Positions 57,032-64,000 of a stretch of 64,000 nt of DNA are shown here, one piece after another. This DNA comes from Lachnospiraceae bacterium (GTDB lineage Bacteria > Bacillota > Clostridia > Lachnospirales > Lachnospiraceae). The stretch's first letter is position 1; each line of letters starts with the position of its first letter. The stretch spans positions 81,528 through 145,527 of the forward strand of contig JAFRIW010000028.1 of NCBI GenBank assembly GCA_017432565.1, given 5' to 3'. Both the position numbers and the translations under genes were made by a program. The notes below the pieces were generated by a model. That model ran no database searches and was not told the origin of the DNA. It saw nothing but the letters and a program-made list of their open reading frames with translations.

Positions 57032-58273
57032 TTAATAAATGGTTTCTTCGTCAAAATTTCTGCGGACCACATCGGAGCCGCCGCAGCCGGCATAGTCTGT
57101 CAGCCGTTCGCCCGCAAGAAGCCGCTCATCGAGATCCGACAGCGCATCCATCAGCCGGTCCGTCATTTCATCCGTATCGCACAGGCCGGTCATAAAGAGG
57201 ACATAGGAATCCTGCGCCATCTCCGGCTCGATACCATATTCTTTACTGAACACGTCGAGAAGCATCTGTCCCGTAATGCTGCTGTCGCACACTGCCCGCA
57301 GCAGAATTTTGGACGGATCCCTCGCATAAAGGCCGCTTAAGTCTGTCCCTTTCTCCGGCAGGCCGTAAACGCTCAGTGCCCGCAGTCCGGCCGCCCGGCG
57401 GTAAAAGCGGGTCAGCCGCTCCTCCCACGCCGCAAACAGCTGCTCTCCCCGGTTTCTTAAAATACCCGTACATCCGTCGAGAGAGCACAGCAGCGGATAG
57501 GACGGGGAACTCGTCTCATACACGGAGAGCGCGCGTTCCACGCGCTCTGCCGGCACACGGTCTCCCATGACATGGAGCAGCGCCGTCTGTGTCAGGCTCG
57601 GCAGCATTTTGTGCGCGCTCTGGACCACCAGGTCCGCTCCGCAGGCAATAGCTCCCTCCGGGAAAAAGCGGCTTCCGGGAAGACCAAGATGCGCACCGTG
57701 GGCTTCATCCACAATCAGTGCGGCACCTTTCCGGTGGCAGAGATCCGCGATCTGACGCACATCCGAAACGACGCCTTCGTAGGTCGGGCTCGTCAGAATG
57801 ACCGCAGCCGCATCCGGGTATTCGTCCAGAAACGCCGCGATCTGCTCCGGCTTCACGCTGCCTGAAAAGCCCCACTCCGGAACGCGCTCCGGTCTGATCC
57901 GGTGTACTGCGGCGCCTGCGAGCGCCAGACCGTTCAGGACGCTCCGGTGACAGGGCCCCGCCGCGGCCGCTTCGCTTCCCGCGGGAACGGCGGCGCGGAT
58001 GGCCGCAAGATTTCCGACTGTGCTGCCGTTCACCAGATAAAAGGTCCTGTCGGCGCCGAAAAGCCGCGCGGTGCGGTCCATCGCATCCCGCAGAATTCCC
58101 TCCGCGTGATGCAGGTTGTCGGCCCCTGTGATCTCGGTCAGATCAATCTGAACCGGAAGACCCGGCGCCGGCGAAAGGACGCGCTTGTGCCCCGGCATGT
58201 GAAAAGGAGTGGTCCGCGCGGACAGCTCCAGAAGCTGATCATATAAAAGATGTTCAGACTGATTCTCAGCCAA
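57032..58273 (-). CDS. Orn/Lys/Arg decarboxylase family PLP enzyme, short form
   Basis: The 413-residue protein has the family opening TPFHMPGHKR, the cofactor motifs NGSTVGNLAAI and VDEAHGAHLG, and the PLP lysine in VVQSAHKMLPSLTQTALLH. It is shorter than the 460-490 residues of typical biosynthetic SpeA/CadA-like enzymes, mainly in the C-terminal domain. It may decarboxylate arginine, lysine or ornithine to a polyamine, but the substrate cannot be read from sequence. It starts at TTG with GGGAG 8 nt upstream, 148 nt after mscL and beyond that gene's terminator. Confidence 0.88.
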   Translation of the reverse strand: MAENQSEHLLYDQLLELSARTTPFHMPGHKRVLSPAPGLPVQIDLTEITGADNLHHAEGILRDAMDRTARLFGADRTFYLVNGSTVGNLAAIRAAVPAGSEAAAAGPCHRSVLNGLALAGAAVHRIRPERVPEWGFSGSVKPEQIAAFLDEYPDAAAVILTSPTYEGVVSDVRQIADLCHRKGAALIVDEAHGAHLGLPGSRFFPEGAIACGADLVVQSAHKMLPSLTQTALLHVMGDRVPAERVERALSVYETSSPSYPLLCSLDGCTGILRNRGEQLFAAWEERLTRFYRRAAGLRALSVYGLPEKGTDLSGLYARDPSKILLRAVCDSSITGQMLLDVFSKEYGIEPEMAQDSYVLFMTGLCDTDEMTDRLMDALSDLDERLLAGERLTDYAGCGGSDVVRRNFDEETIY

Positions 58274-58421
58274 GTCCTGCTCTCCCGGTGCCTTTACCGT
58301 GTGCGGGCGGCACGCCCGTCGGAAAAAAGCGGCAGGCTTTGCTGGAAGCCTGCCGCATCTGTTCTAAACTGTATGCCGGACGTCTGCTGTATTCCTTTCC
58401 GGCTTTTCCTTCCGGATCTGA
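58274..58421. other. intergenic region before the decarboxylase gene
   Basis: It holds the mscL terminator and a GGGCG/CGCCC-type hairpin (around 58299-58316). No convincing -35/-10 pair was found for the decarboxylase gene. Confidence 0.4.
58323..58356 (-). terminator. intrinsic terminator of mscL
   Basis: On the minus strand GCGGCAGGCTT and AAGCCTGCCGC (58346-58356 and 58329-58339) form a perfect 11-bp stem followed by TTTTTT (58323-58328). Confidence 0.92.
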
Positions 58422-58835
58422 TTATTTCAGCTCAGATGTGCAGTGAGGGCAGCGGGTTGCATCCAGCGCAATCTCTGTCTTGCAGTAAGGGCACATCTTC
58501 GTGGTAGGCTTCTCTTCTTTCTTCTCATCCTTCTTCGCCATCTCGGCAGCCTTGTTCATCGCCTTGACAATTGAGAAGATTACTAAGGCCATAATCAGGA
58601 AATTGATGATGGCATTGATGAAGGAGCCGATGCCGATCGCAGCATCGCCTCTGAGCGGGATCTTCACGTTGCTGAAATCAACGCCGCCAAAGGCGCCGAG
58701 GATCGGATTGATGATATCTTCCACCAGCGAATTCACGATCGCCGTGAACGCTCCGCCGATGATGATACCGACTGCCATATCCATGACATTTCCGCGACTG
58801 ATAAATGCCTTGAACTCTTCCATAAATTTCTTCAT
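58422..58835 (-). CDS. mscL: large-conductance mechanosensitive channel with C-terminal zinc ribbon
   Basis: The 137-residue protein starts [23 protein letters not shown], the MscL amphipathic helix and first membrane helix. [16 protein letters not shown] and the second helix (70-91) follow. MscL opens under membrane tension to release solutes. After the usual cytoplasmic helix it carries two CxxC pairs (CPYC at 115-118, CPHC at 129-132), a zinc-ribbon-like end not present in E. coli MscL. GGAGG lies 10 nt before the ATG. Confidence 0.95.
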   Translation of the reverse strand: MKKFMEEFKAFISRGNVMDMAVGIIIGGAFTAIVNSLVEDIINPILGAFGGVDFSNVKIPLRGDAAIGIGSFINAIINFLIMALVIFSIVKAMNKAAEMAKKDEKKEEKPTTKMCPYCKTEIALDATRCPHCTSELK

Positions 58836-58915
58836 GTTCTATCTCCCTCCATCGCTTCCTGCTGTGAATTTTCCGGCGGCGTAAGTACTGCAGCGCCGTC
58901 GCACCATATGCATGT

Positions 58916-58924
58916 ATTTTATCA
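58916..58924 (-). promoter_or_regulatory. possible extended -10 promoter of mscL
   Basis: TGATAAAAT on the minus strand (TGn-TAAAAT) lies about 80 nt before the mscL start, with no good -35. Confidence 0.4.
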
Positions 58925-58941
58925 TATTCGATTCCGATGTA

Positions 58942-59844
58942 CTATACCTCACCGCGCCGGAATGCCTCAATCATTGTCGCTGTCAGAGAAATCGGAGCCT
59001 CCTCCGGCTCAATCTCCTCCCGGGAGACCCATGCGGCCTCAGAGAGCTCGTTTTCATCCATCCGGATCGGGCTGTCTCCCTTCACATCCGCATAATATCC
59101 CAGCAGAAGATCCGACTCAAAGCCCCACGGCTGGGAGTCAAAATACCGGATGTTGACGACATTTAAGCCAACCTCCTCCATCACCTCCCGCCGGACGGTT
59201 TCCTCCGCCCGCTCGCCGATTTCGCAGAACCCGGCGATCAGTGCGTGGCCTTTATACCCCCGGCCGGCATAGCGGGTCATCAGAATCCTGTCCCCGTCCG
59301 TCAGCCCGACAATCACCGCCGGGACAATCCGCGGATAGATCGTGTTCCCGCAGTCGGGACAGATCAGCGCCCGCTCTTTTTCCGAGAGAACGGTCGGATG
59401 ACCGCAGCGCCCGCAGTATCGGTTCAGGTCGTACCAGACATAGAGATGATAGGCTGTCGTCCCGGCAAAGCACAGATCCCGGGGCACGCCTCTTCGCAGG
59501 GTGCGGATCGGTGCGAATTCACAGCCGTCCGACACAAGAGCAGCGGCGTTCTCCTCTGCGGCGCCCGCGCTCCACAGGAAAAAGCTCCGGACCTCTTCGG
59601 GTTTTGCCGGATCCGGTGTGATGCTGAACAGATATCTGCACCGGTCCGCGGGATCCGTTCCGGCTTTCTGAGAAAACCAATCCGGAAAAACCTCCCGGCA
59701 CAGCGGAAAAGAGATTCTGCCGTCCCGGTCCCGGAGCAGAACTGCTCTGTCCCGGTCCCGGAAAAAGAACAGAATATCCTCCGCCTGAGGCGGTTTCGGC
59801 GTAAATTCGTTATGGAATATTTCGGGAGCAATATCCTGAATCAT
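58942..59844 (-). CDS. nudC: NADH pyrophosphatase
   Basis: The 300-residue NudC-type protein has four zinc cysteines (CGRC at 144-147 and CPDC at 162-165), a Nudix box GFCEIGERAEETVRREVMEEVG (205-226) and the NAD(H)-specific SQPWGF motif just after it. It hydrolyses NAD(H) to NMN(H) and AMP and may remove NAD caps from RNA. The frame is open from 59922, but the ATG at 59844 has GGAGG 5 nt upstream and gives the normal family length. Confidence 0.94.
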   Translation of the reverse strand: MIQDIAPEIFHNEFTPKPPQAEDILFFFRDRDRAVLLRDRDGRISFPLCREVFPDWFSQKAGTDPADRCRYLFSITPDPAKPEEVRSFFLWSAGAAEENAAALVSDGCEFAPIRTLRRGVPRDLCFAGTTAYHLYVWYDLNRYCGRCGHPTVLSEKERALICPDCGNTIYPRIVPAVIVGLTDGDRILMTRYAGRGYKGHALIAGFCEIGERAEETVRREVMEEVGLNVVNIRYFDSQPWGFESDLLLGYYADVKGDSPIRMDENELSEAAWVSREEIEPEEAPISLTATMIEAFRRGEV

Positions 59845-59916
59845 ACTTTCCTCCGGTCTGTAAATTTTCGATATGAACAGCGCAGATCGCACAACCTGAC
59901 TGTGCACTCTGCATGC

Positions 59917-59945
59917 TTGCACACAGAAAAAGAATGGAATATAAT
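59917..59945 (+). promoter_or_regulatory. strong sigma-A promoter on the plus strand
   Basis: TTGCAC (59917-59922), a 17-bp spacer and a perfect TATAAT (59940-59945). No protein-coding gene follows on this strand. The predicted start is near 59952 and leads into the candidate small RNA. Confidence 0.75.
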
Positions 59946-59951
59946 TACTGC

Positions 59952-60063
59952 ATTGTATTGCTGACTATGTGCGTAGAACTGCATCTACAGTTTTAACATT
60001 ATATTTATCTGCGCAAATGAGAAGCACGGCAGCCCCCCGCTGTCGTGCTTCTTGTTATTTTTA
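59952..60063 (+). ncRNA. candidate small RNA of about 110 nt
   Basis: Between the promoter and a terminator there is no ORF with a ribosome binding site. The RNA would contain a small hairpin (GTAGA-ACTGCA-TCTAC, about 59972-59987), an A/U-rich single-stranded middle, and the terminator hairpin GAAGCACGGCAGC/GCTGTCGTGCTTC. The terminator has one G-U pair on this strand but an A-C mismatch on the other, and is followed by a U-rich tail. These asymmetries favour plus-strand transcription. It resembles no RNA family known to me. It ends next to the convergent thrH-like gene. Confidence 0.55.
60021..60063 (+). terminator. intrinsic terminator of the candidate small RNA
   Basis: A 13-bp stem with one G-U pair and a C-rich loop, followed by TTGTTATTTTT on the plus strand. 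On the minus strand it may also help end the thrH-like transcript, but the tail there is only TCATTTG. Confidence 0.75.
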
Positions 60064-60675
60064 CAGCGCTGCCAGGATTGCCTCCAGCAGCTCATCAAAC
60101 TCTTCAAAAGCAGGAAGCTCCGGATGATCCGCCCGGATCTGCTCCGTGCTGCGGAACAGGAAGCCCGCCTTGCTGGCCTGAATCATCGCCAGGTCGTTGT
60201 AGCTGTCGCCCGCCGCGATGGTCTCATAGCCGATGGACTGCAGTGCCCGGACGGTCGTCAGCTTGGACTGCTGTGTGCGCATGCGGTAATCCGTGATCTC
60301 GCCGTTCTCACCCACCACCAGCGTATTGCAGAAGATCGTCGGCCAGTCCAGCTTTTTCATCAGCGGGGCGGCGAACTGCTCGAAGGTGTCACTTAAAATG
60401 ATCACCTGCGTCCGCGTTCTGAGTTCATCCAGAAATTCCTTTGCGCCCGGCAGCGGATCAATACCGGCGATGGTCGCCTGAATTTCTTTCAGCCCCAGAC
60501 CGTGCTCCTTCAGAATACCCAGCCTCCACTTCATCAGCTTGTTGTAATCCGGTTCATCCCTTGTCGTCCGCCGCAGCTCCGGAATCCCGGCGTTCTCCGA
60601 AAAGGCGATCCAGATTTCCGGTACCAGCACGCCTTCCATGTCCAGACAGACTACGTTCATGTCCTGCTTTTTCAA
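60061..60675 (-). CDS. thrH: HAD phosphatase, ThrH-like (phosphoserine phosphatase/homoserine phosphotransferase)
   Basis: The 204-residue HAD protein has CLDMEGVLVPEIWIAF (motif I with the nucleophile Asp), TTRDEPDYNKLM, IILSDTF (motif II) and AAGDSYNDLAMI (motif IV), matching ThrH of Pseudomonas. ThrH moves phosphate from phosphoserine to homoserine. Homologues in Firmicutes are usually annotated the same way but are little tested. The start is TTG with AGGAG 8 nt before it. It follows the lipase gene by 17 nt. Confidence 0.85.
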   Translation of the reverse strand: MKKQDMNVVCLDMEGVLVPEIWIAFSENAGIPELRRTTRDEPDYNKLMKWRLGILKEHGLGLKEIQATIAGIDPLPGAKEFLDELRTRTQVIILSDTFEQFAAPLMKKLDWPTIFCNTLVVGENGEITDYRMRTQQSKLTTVRALQSIGYETIAAGDSYNDLAMIQASKAGFLFRSTEQIRADHPELPAFEEFDELLEAILAAL

Positions 60676-60692
60676 AATATGTTCTCCTTTCC

Positions 60693-61727
60693 TTACGCCG
60701 GATCGGGCAGGTAATTGTCGATTTCCTCATCCGTCAGTTCGGAGAGAATAAAGGACATATAAGTGTGGCAGAGGTGATTCTTGAGGGCTTTGAATCCCAG
60801 GCCCTCCTTCTTCCGCAGGCCGAGGCCGATCAGGTCCGTATCTTCTTCATAGCCCAGATTCCTGAAAAAGGTGTAAACACGGATAAACCGCTGCTTCTGG
60901 TTCTTCTCGAGCGCGGTGTAATCATACAGGTGCTCTTTTCCGATCTTGGAGAAGAAGGTCGGGGAAATCCGCGGCGGCACCGTCGGGACCACATCCGCCG
61001 CATTTGTGAAGTAGTGGAAATTCGGATAAGACTTCCCGTCGTTCCACTCCCCTTCCGTCTCATAGTTGGGCGATGCAAATGTATAGACAAAATTCGACTC
61101 ATCCGGGACAAATTCCCTGGCGAGGCGCCCGACGACATTGGCCGTGGCGGCGCCGAGACTGTGGCCTGTGATAAACAGAATCGTATTGTCTCTTGCGGCT
61201 CCCTCAAAGCTGTGAATATAGGCTCCGAGGGAATCGGCACAGCTTTTGCCTCCCTCATAGAAACCGTCGACAACCGACTTGATATCCGTGATGGTATCCG
61301 GCAGTGTCGTCGTTCCCTTGAAAACGGCAGCGATGACATGATACTGCTTTCCGTCCTTTTCCAGAAGCTTATGTCCGAAGGACCGCGCAGGTTTGCTGAC
61401 GGCATTCCTGGTCTTGGTAGAAAGACGATAGTAGTCGCTTCTGATTTCGTCAAAGCCAAGCTGACGGAGAACTGCCTCTCCTGTTTTGGCCGCAAATTCC
61501 ACGTTGTTGCTCAGCACAAGACCTGCCATCGCCAGGTTCAGGTTCACCTCCGGCGCCGTGGCATCCTGCAGCAGATCGTCCCAGTTCCAGGCAATCCGCA
61601 TTCCCTTTATAAACTCGACCTGAATCCACTGAACCCCCTCTGCATGTGCCTCCGGAGCTGTTCTTCCGCCTTCTGTTACAATTCTGCCAACCGGTGCTGT
61701 CTTTGCGGTAAATATGTTCTTTTTCAT
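60693..61727 (-). CDS. lipase class 3 family protein, cytoplasmic
   Basis: A 344-residue alpha/beta hydrolase with the lipase nucleophile elbow ITGHSLGAATANVVG, an Asp in NAADVVP and a late His (KNHLCHTYM) as the likely triad. No signal peptide or membrane segment is present, so its substrate should be inside the cell or the protein leaves by another route. GGGGGTG precedes the ATG. The natural substrate is not known. Confidence 0.88.
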   Translation of the reverse strand: MKKNIFTAKTAPVGRIVTEGGRTAPEAHAEGVQWIQVEFIKGMRIAWNWDDLLQDATAPEVNLNLAMAGLVLSNNVEFAAKTGEAVLRQLGFDEIRSDYYRLSTKTRNAVSKPARSFGHKLLEKDGKQYHVIAAVFKGTTTLPDTITDIKSVVDGFYEGGKSCADSLGAYIHSFEGAARDNTILFITGHSLGAATANVVGRLAREFVPDESNFVYTFASPNYETEGEWNDGKSYPNFHYFTNAADVVPTVPPRISPTFFSKIGKEHLYDYTALEKNQKQRFIRVYTFFRNLGYEEDTDLIGLGLRKKEGLGFKALKNHLCHTYMSFILSELTDEEIDNYLPDPA

Positions 61728-61773
61728 GTCTATTCACCCCCGGTCCGATGTTCTGGTTAAGTGCAGCGCATAT

Positions 61774-61782
61774 ATTATACCA
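61774..61782 (-). promoter_or_regulatory. extended -10 promoter of the lipase gene
   Basis: TGGTATAAT on the minus strand has a perfect -10 with TGn. It begins 2 nt after the terminator of the sugar transporter operon. The -35 position falls in the terminator stem and is poor. Confidence 0.65.
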
Positions 61783-61784
61783 TG

Positions 61785-61818
61785 AAAGTACCGGCCGGGC
61801 AGGGCCGGCCGGTACTTT
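61785..61818 (-). terminator. terminator of the sugar ABC importer operon
   Basis: A perfect 14-bp stem, AAAGTACCGGCCGG with CCGGCCGGTACTTT, around a 6-nt loop, 37 nt after the last permease stop. On the minus strand it is followed by CAT, on the plus strand by TCTTC, so the tail is the last Ts of the stem. Confidence 0.75.
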
Positions 61819-61855
61819 TCTTCAGAAGGGATGATGAAAAATATAAGGTGCTTTA

Positions 61856-62710
61856 TTACTCCTTTACACCGCCGGCCGTGACGCCGCCGACAATGTTCTT
61901 GGAGAGGATCAGGTAGACGACGATGACCGGGAAAATGGAGAACGCGATCATGACGTAAACCTGGCCCATATCGAACTTCAGCCAGTCCGCGGAACGCAGC
62001 TGTGCAATCAGAACAGGCAGGGTCTTCTTCTTATCGGTGTGCAGGACCAGGGCAGGAATGAAGTAGTTGTTCCAGCTCGAGACGAAGGTGAAGATTGCCT
62101 GAACGGAGATGGCGGGCTTCATCAGCGGAAGTACGATGCTGTTGAAGGTCCTGAACTCTCCGGCGCCGTCGATTCTCGCCGCCTCAATCAGGGAGAGGGA
62201 AAGGACGGATTCCATGTACTGCTTCATGTAGAAGAAGGACACCGGCGCAGCGATCGAAGGAACGATCAGCGGGATAAAGGAGTCGTCCAGCTTCATTTTG
62301 CCGATCAACTGCAGGAAACCCAGTGCAGTGACCTGTGTCGGGATCATCATGATCGCCAGGATGAAAGTGAAGATCGCTCTCTTGAATTTGAAGTCATATG
62401 CGTGGATCGCATAGGCGGTCATGGTGGAGAAATACACACACAGCACCGCGCTGAGAACTGCGATCAGCAGACTGTTCAGCATACCGTTCCAGACGGGAAG
62501 TGTGCCGGCCAGCAGGCTCCTCCAGTTCTCCAGAAGATGCGTGCTCGGAATCGGCGTGAAGCCCTTGGTCAGTTCCGCGTGGGATCTGGTCGCGTTGATA
62601 AACAGGATGTAGAACCAGATCAGGCACAGGAAGGTGAGCAGAATCAGTACGATATATGCGACAGCGCGTCTTGCATGAACGCTTGCGCCTTTGGTTTTAT
62701 TCTCGTTCAT
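61856..62710 (-). CDS. sugar ABC importer permease, MalG-like
   Basis: The 284-residue permease has six hydrophobic helices and the coupling motif EAARIDGAGEFRTFNSIVLPLMKPA (EAA loop, about 180-204). It belongs to the carbohydrate uptake CUT1 class. GGAGG precedes the ATG. It follows the other permease by 18 nt. The ATPase is not encoded nearby, as is usual in CUT1 systems with a shared MsmX-type ATPase. Confidence 0.93.
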   Translation of the reverse strand: MNENKTKGASVHARRAVAYIVLILLTFLCLIWFYILFINATRSHAELTKGFTPIPSTHLLENWRSLLAGTLPVWNGMLNSLLIAVLSAVLCVYFSTMTAYAIHAYDFKFKRAIFTFILAIMMIPTQVTALGFLQLIGKMKLDDSFIPLIVPSIAAPVSFFYMKQYMESVLSLSLIEAARIDGAGEFRTFNSIVLPLMKPAISVQAIFTFVSSWNNYFIPALVLHTDKKKTLPVLIAQLRSADWLKFDMGQVYVMIAFSIFPVIVVYLILSKNIVGGVTAGGVKE

Positions 62711-62728
62711 TCTCTTTTCCTCCTTCCT

Positions 62729-63646
62729 TTAGTGTTTCGATTTCGTGCTCGAGCTGTTAAACCGGAAAACAATCAGGCTTAAGATACCGGTGATGATAAA
62801 CAGCATGACCGAAAGTGCGCCGCCCAGACCGTAGTTCTTGCTGAACAGGTGCCGGTTCAGATACATGATCAGTGTCATGGAGCTTCTCGCCGGATCACCG
62901 GTACCGTTGGTCAGGATCTGAGGTACATCGAACATCTGCAGACCGCCGATCAGGGAAGTGATCAGAACGTAGATCAGAATCGGGCGGAGCAGCGGCAGCG
63001 TAATTTTGAAAAAGATCTGATTCGCTGTCGCACCGTCAACCTCAGCCGCCTCAAACAGGCTCTGGTCGATACCCATCATACCGGCCATCAGCAGAATCGT
63101 CGTGTTGCCGAACCACATGATAAAGTTCATGAATCCGACCAGAGACCGCGTCGCCGTAACATTGGACATGAACTTGAAGGGCTCTGTGAGAATTCCTGAC
63201 TGAACCAGAATCGAGTTGACCGGGCCGCTGTCCGCAAATAATGTGAAGAACAACATGGAGAATGCGGAGGCCATGATCAGGTTCGGAAGATAAATGACCG
63301 TCTTGAAAAACTGCTGGAATTTCAGACGAAGACTCGGATCCGTGAACCAGGCGCCCAGCAGCAGTGAGAAAAAGATCTGCGGGACAAATCCGATGATCCA
63401 CATGATCATTGTGTTCCTGGTATATGTGAGCAGATCACCGTTGGTAAACAGTGTCTTGTAATTTGCAAGTCCTACAAAATTCGGACCGATCTGTGTCAGA
63501 CCGGAGCGATAGTTTTCGAAGAAACTGTTCCAGATCGTGCTGACAAGCGGGATAAACTGGAACAGCAGATATACAACAAAGAAAGGAATAAGGAAGATAT
63601 ACCCCCACTTATTATAGCTGACTACCTTACTGCGCTTTTTTTCCAT
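62729..63646 (-). CDS. sugar ABC importer permease, MalF-like
   Basis: A 305-residue CUT1 permease with six helices and an EAA loop (EAAEVDGATANQIFFKITLPLL). The N-terminus KWGYIFLIPFFVVYLLFQFIPL is typical. AGGAGG lies 6 nt before the ATG. It heads the permease pair and follows the substrate-binding protein gene and its terminator-like hairpin. Confidence 0.93.
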   Translation of the reverse strand: MEKKRSKVVSYNKWGYIFLIPFFVVYLLFQFIPLVSTIWNSFFENYRSGLTQIGPNFVGLANYKTLFTNGDLLTYTRNTMIMWIIGFVPQIFFSLLLGAWFTDPSLRLKFQQFFKTVIYLPNLIMASAFSMLFFTLFADSGPVNSILVQSGILTEPFKFMSNVTATRSLVGFMNFIMWFGNTTILLMAGMMGIDQSLFEAAEVDGATANQIFFKITLPLLRPILIYVLITSLIGGLQMFDVPQILTNGTGDPARSSMTLIMYLNRHLFSKNYGLGGALSVMLFIITGILSLIVFRFNSSSTKSKH

Positions 63647-63675
63647 AAACTGCCTCCTGCCCGGCGCTTTTTCCG

Positions 63676-63710
63676 AAAAAGTGCCCGCCCGGCCTCTGCC
63701 GGGCAGGCAC
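63676..63710 (-). terminator. attenuator-type terminator between binding-protein and permease genes
   Basis: On the minus strand GTGCCTGCCCGGC pairs with GCCGGGCGGGCAC (one G-T pair) around AGAG, followed by TTTTT (63676-63680). Such partial terminators often let the binding-protein gene be expressed above the permeases. Confidence 0.85.
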
Positions 63711-63761
63711 AGTCAAATCAGTGCTTATTTACTTGTTCGTCAGGTTTATAAGCCGTTCGAA

Positions 63762-64000
63762 TTAGTAGCTGAGCTCAGGATACTTCTCAGTAACTGCCTT
63801 GTAGAAAGCATCGAGTGCTTCTTCATAGGTAGCGTAGTTGCCTTCGAAGTAGTTCTTCATAGCGTTCTGGAACTCTTCGTTGCAGCCCTGATCGTAAGCG
63901 GAGATGTTGGAAAGGTCAATCTTGTCAGCGCCTGCGCAGAACATAGCCAGAGCATTCTGTCCGCCCAGAACAGCATCGCCGTAAGACTCATCCTTCGCCA
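63762..64000 (-). CDS. sugar ABC importer substrate-binding protein, C-terminal part
   Basis: Only the last 78 or so codons are in the window, and the frame continues beyond 64000. The sequence reads AKDESYGDAVLGGQNALAMFCAG and ends with a helical AFYKAVTEKYPELSY. This matches the C-terminus of extracellular sugar-binding lipoproteins, where YGDAxLGGQ and the TYEEALDAFYKA helix are common. Position before two CUT1 permeases confirms the role. The sugar is unknown. Confidence 0.85.
   Translation of the reverse strand, partial: AKDESYGDAVLGGQNALAMFCAGADKIDLSNISAYDQGCNEEFQNAMKNYFEGNYATYEEALDAFYKAVTEKYPELSY

Overview
The window reads as a chromosomal segment of a moderately GC-rich Firmicute, most likely a Lachnospiraceae-like member of the Clostridia. 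The evidence is gene content (stand-alone pfkA behind dnaE, small alarmone synthetase, RibU-type ECF transporter under an FMN riboswitch, LCP protein, GH25 and LysM/M23 wall enzymes), strong AGGAGG-type ribosome binding sites, frequent TTG and GTG starts, and sigma-A-like promoters. Almost everything is on the minus strand. Only three genes, at about 45.5-46.8 kb and 48.8-51.5 kb, and one candidate small RNA lie on the plus strand. No rRNA, tRNA, insertion sequence, prophage or CRISPR array was recognised, and no gene-free stretch exceeds about 230 bases.

Region 1 (1-14.6 kb, minus) is a tightly packed housekeeping run. Read in the direction of transcription it is: consensus promoter, FMN riboswitch with terminator, ribU, two half-ABC exporters forming a probable heterodimer, tsaE, tsaB, rimI, rnz, tsaD, ispD, dnaE, pfkA and a partial SpoU/TrmH rRNA methyltransferase. 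Many junctions are 4-base stop/start overlaps. TsaB, TsaE and TsaD belong to the t6A tRNA-modification pathway.

Region 2 (14.6-22.98 kb, minus) carries a patatin-like phospholipase, murA, a LysM/M23 peptidase, a coiled-coil membrane protein, a small alarmone synthetase, glmS and a glycosyltransferase. It combines envelope precursor supply (glmS, murA), wall remodelling and (p)ppGpp synthesis.

Region 3 (23-45.4 kb, minus) is a surface-polysaccharide locus. It has an LCP ligase, a polyprenyl-phosphate sugar-1-phosphate transferase, GT2 glycosyltransferases, phosphoglucomutase, rmlABC for dTDP-rhamnose, and a Wzm/Wzt ABC polysaccharide exporter. The Wzt subunit has a C-terminal carbohydrate-binding-type domain. 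Directly beside it is a methyltransferase that also carries kinase-like motifs, an arrangement reminiscent of the Gram-negative WbdD chain terminator. A membrane-anchored GH25 muramidase with three Ig-like domains and an FNT-family channel close the region.

Region 4 (45.5-57 kb, mixed strands) continues with surface-polymer-associated genes: a membrane SGNH-like protein, two membrane proteins, a Glf-like flavoprotein, a GDSL lipoprotein between two matching palindromes, a radical SAM/SPASM protein, a GH51 arabinofuranosidase, a YfhO/DUF6044-like membrane protein and a DPM1-like glycosyltransferase.

Region 5 (57-64 kb, minus) holds a short Orn/Lys/Arg-decarboxylase-family enzyme, mscL with a zinc-ribbon tail, nudC, a ThrH-like HAD phosphatase, a class 3 lipase, and the end of a sugar ABC importer operon. 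Opposite nudC and thrH there is a strong plus-strand promoter and a terminator hairpin that would define an undescribed RNA of about 110 nt.
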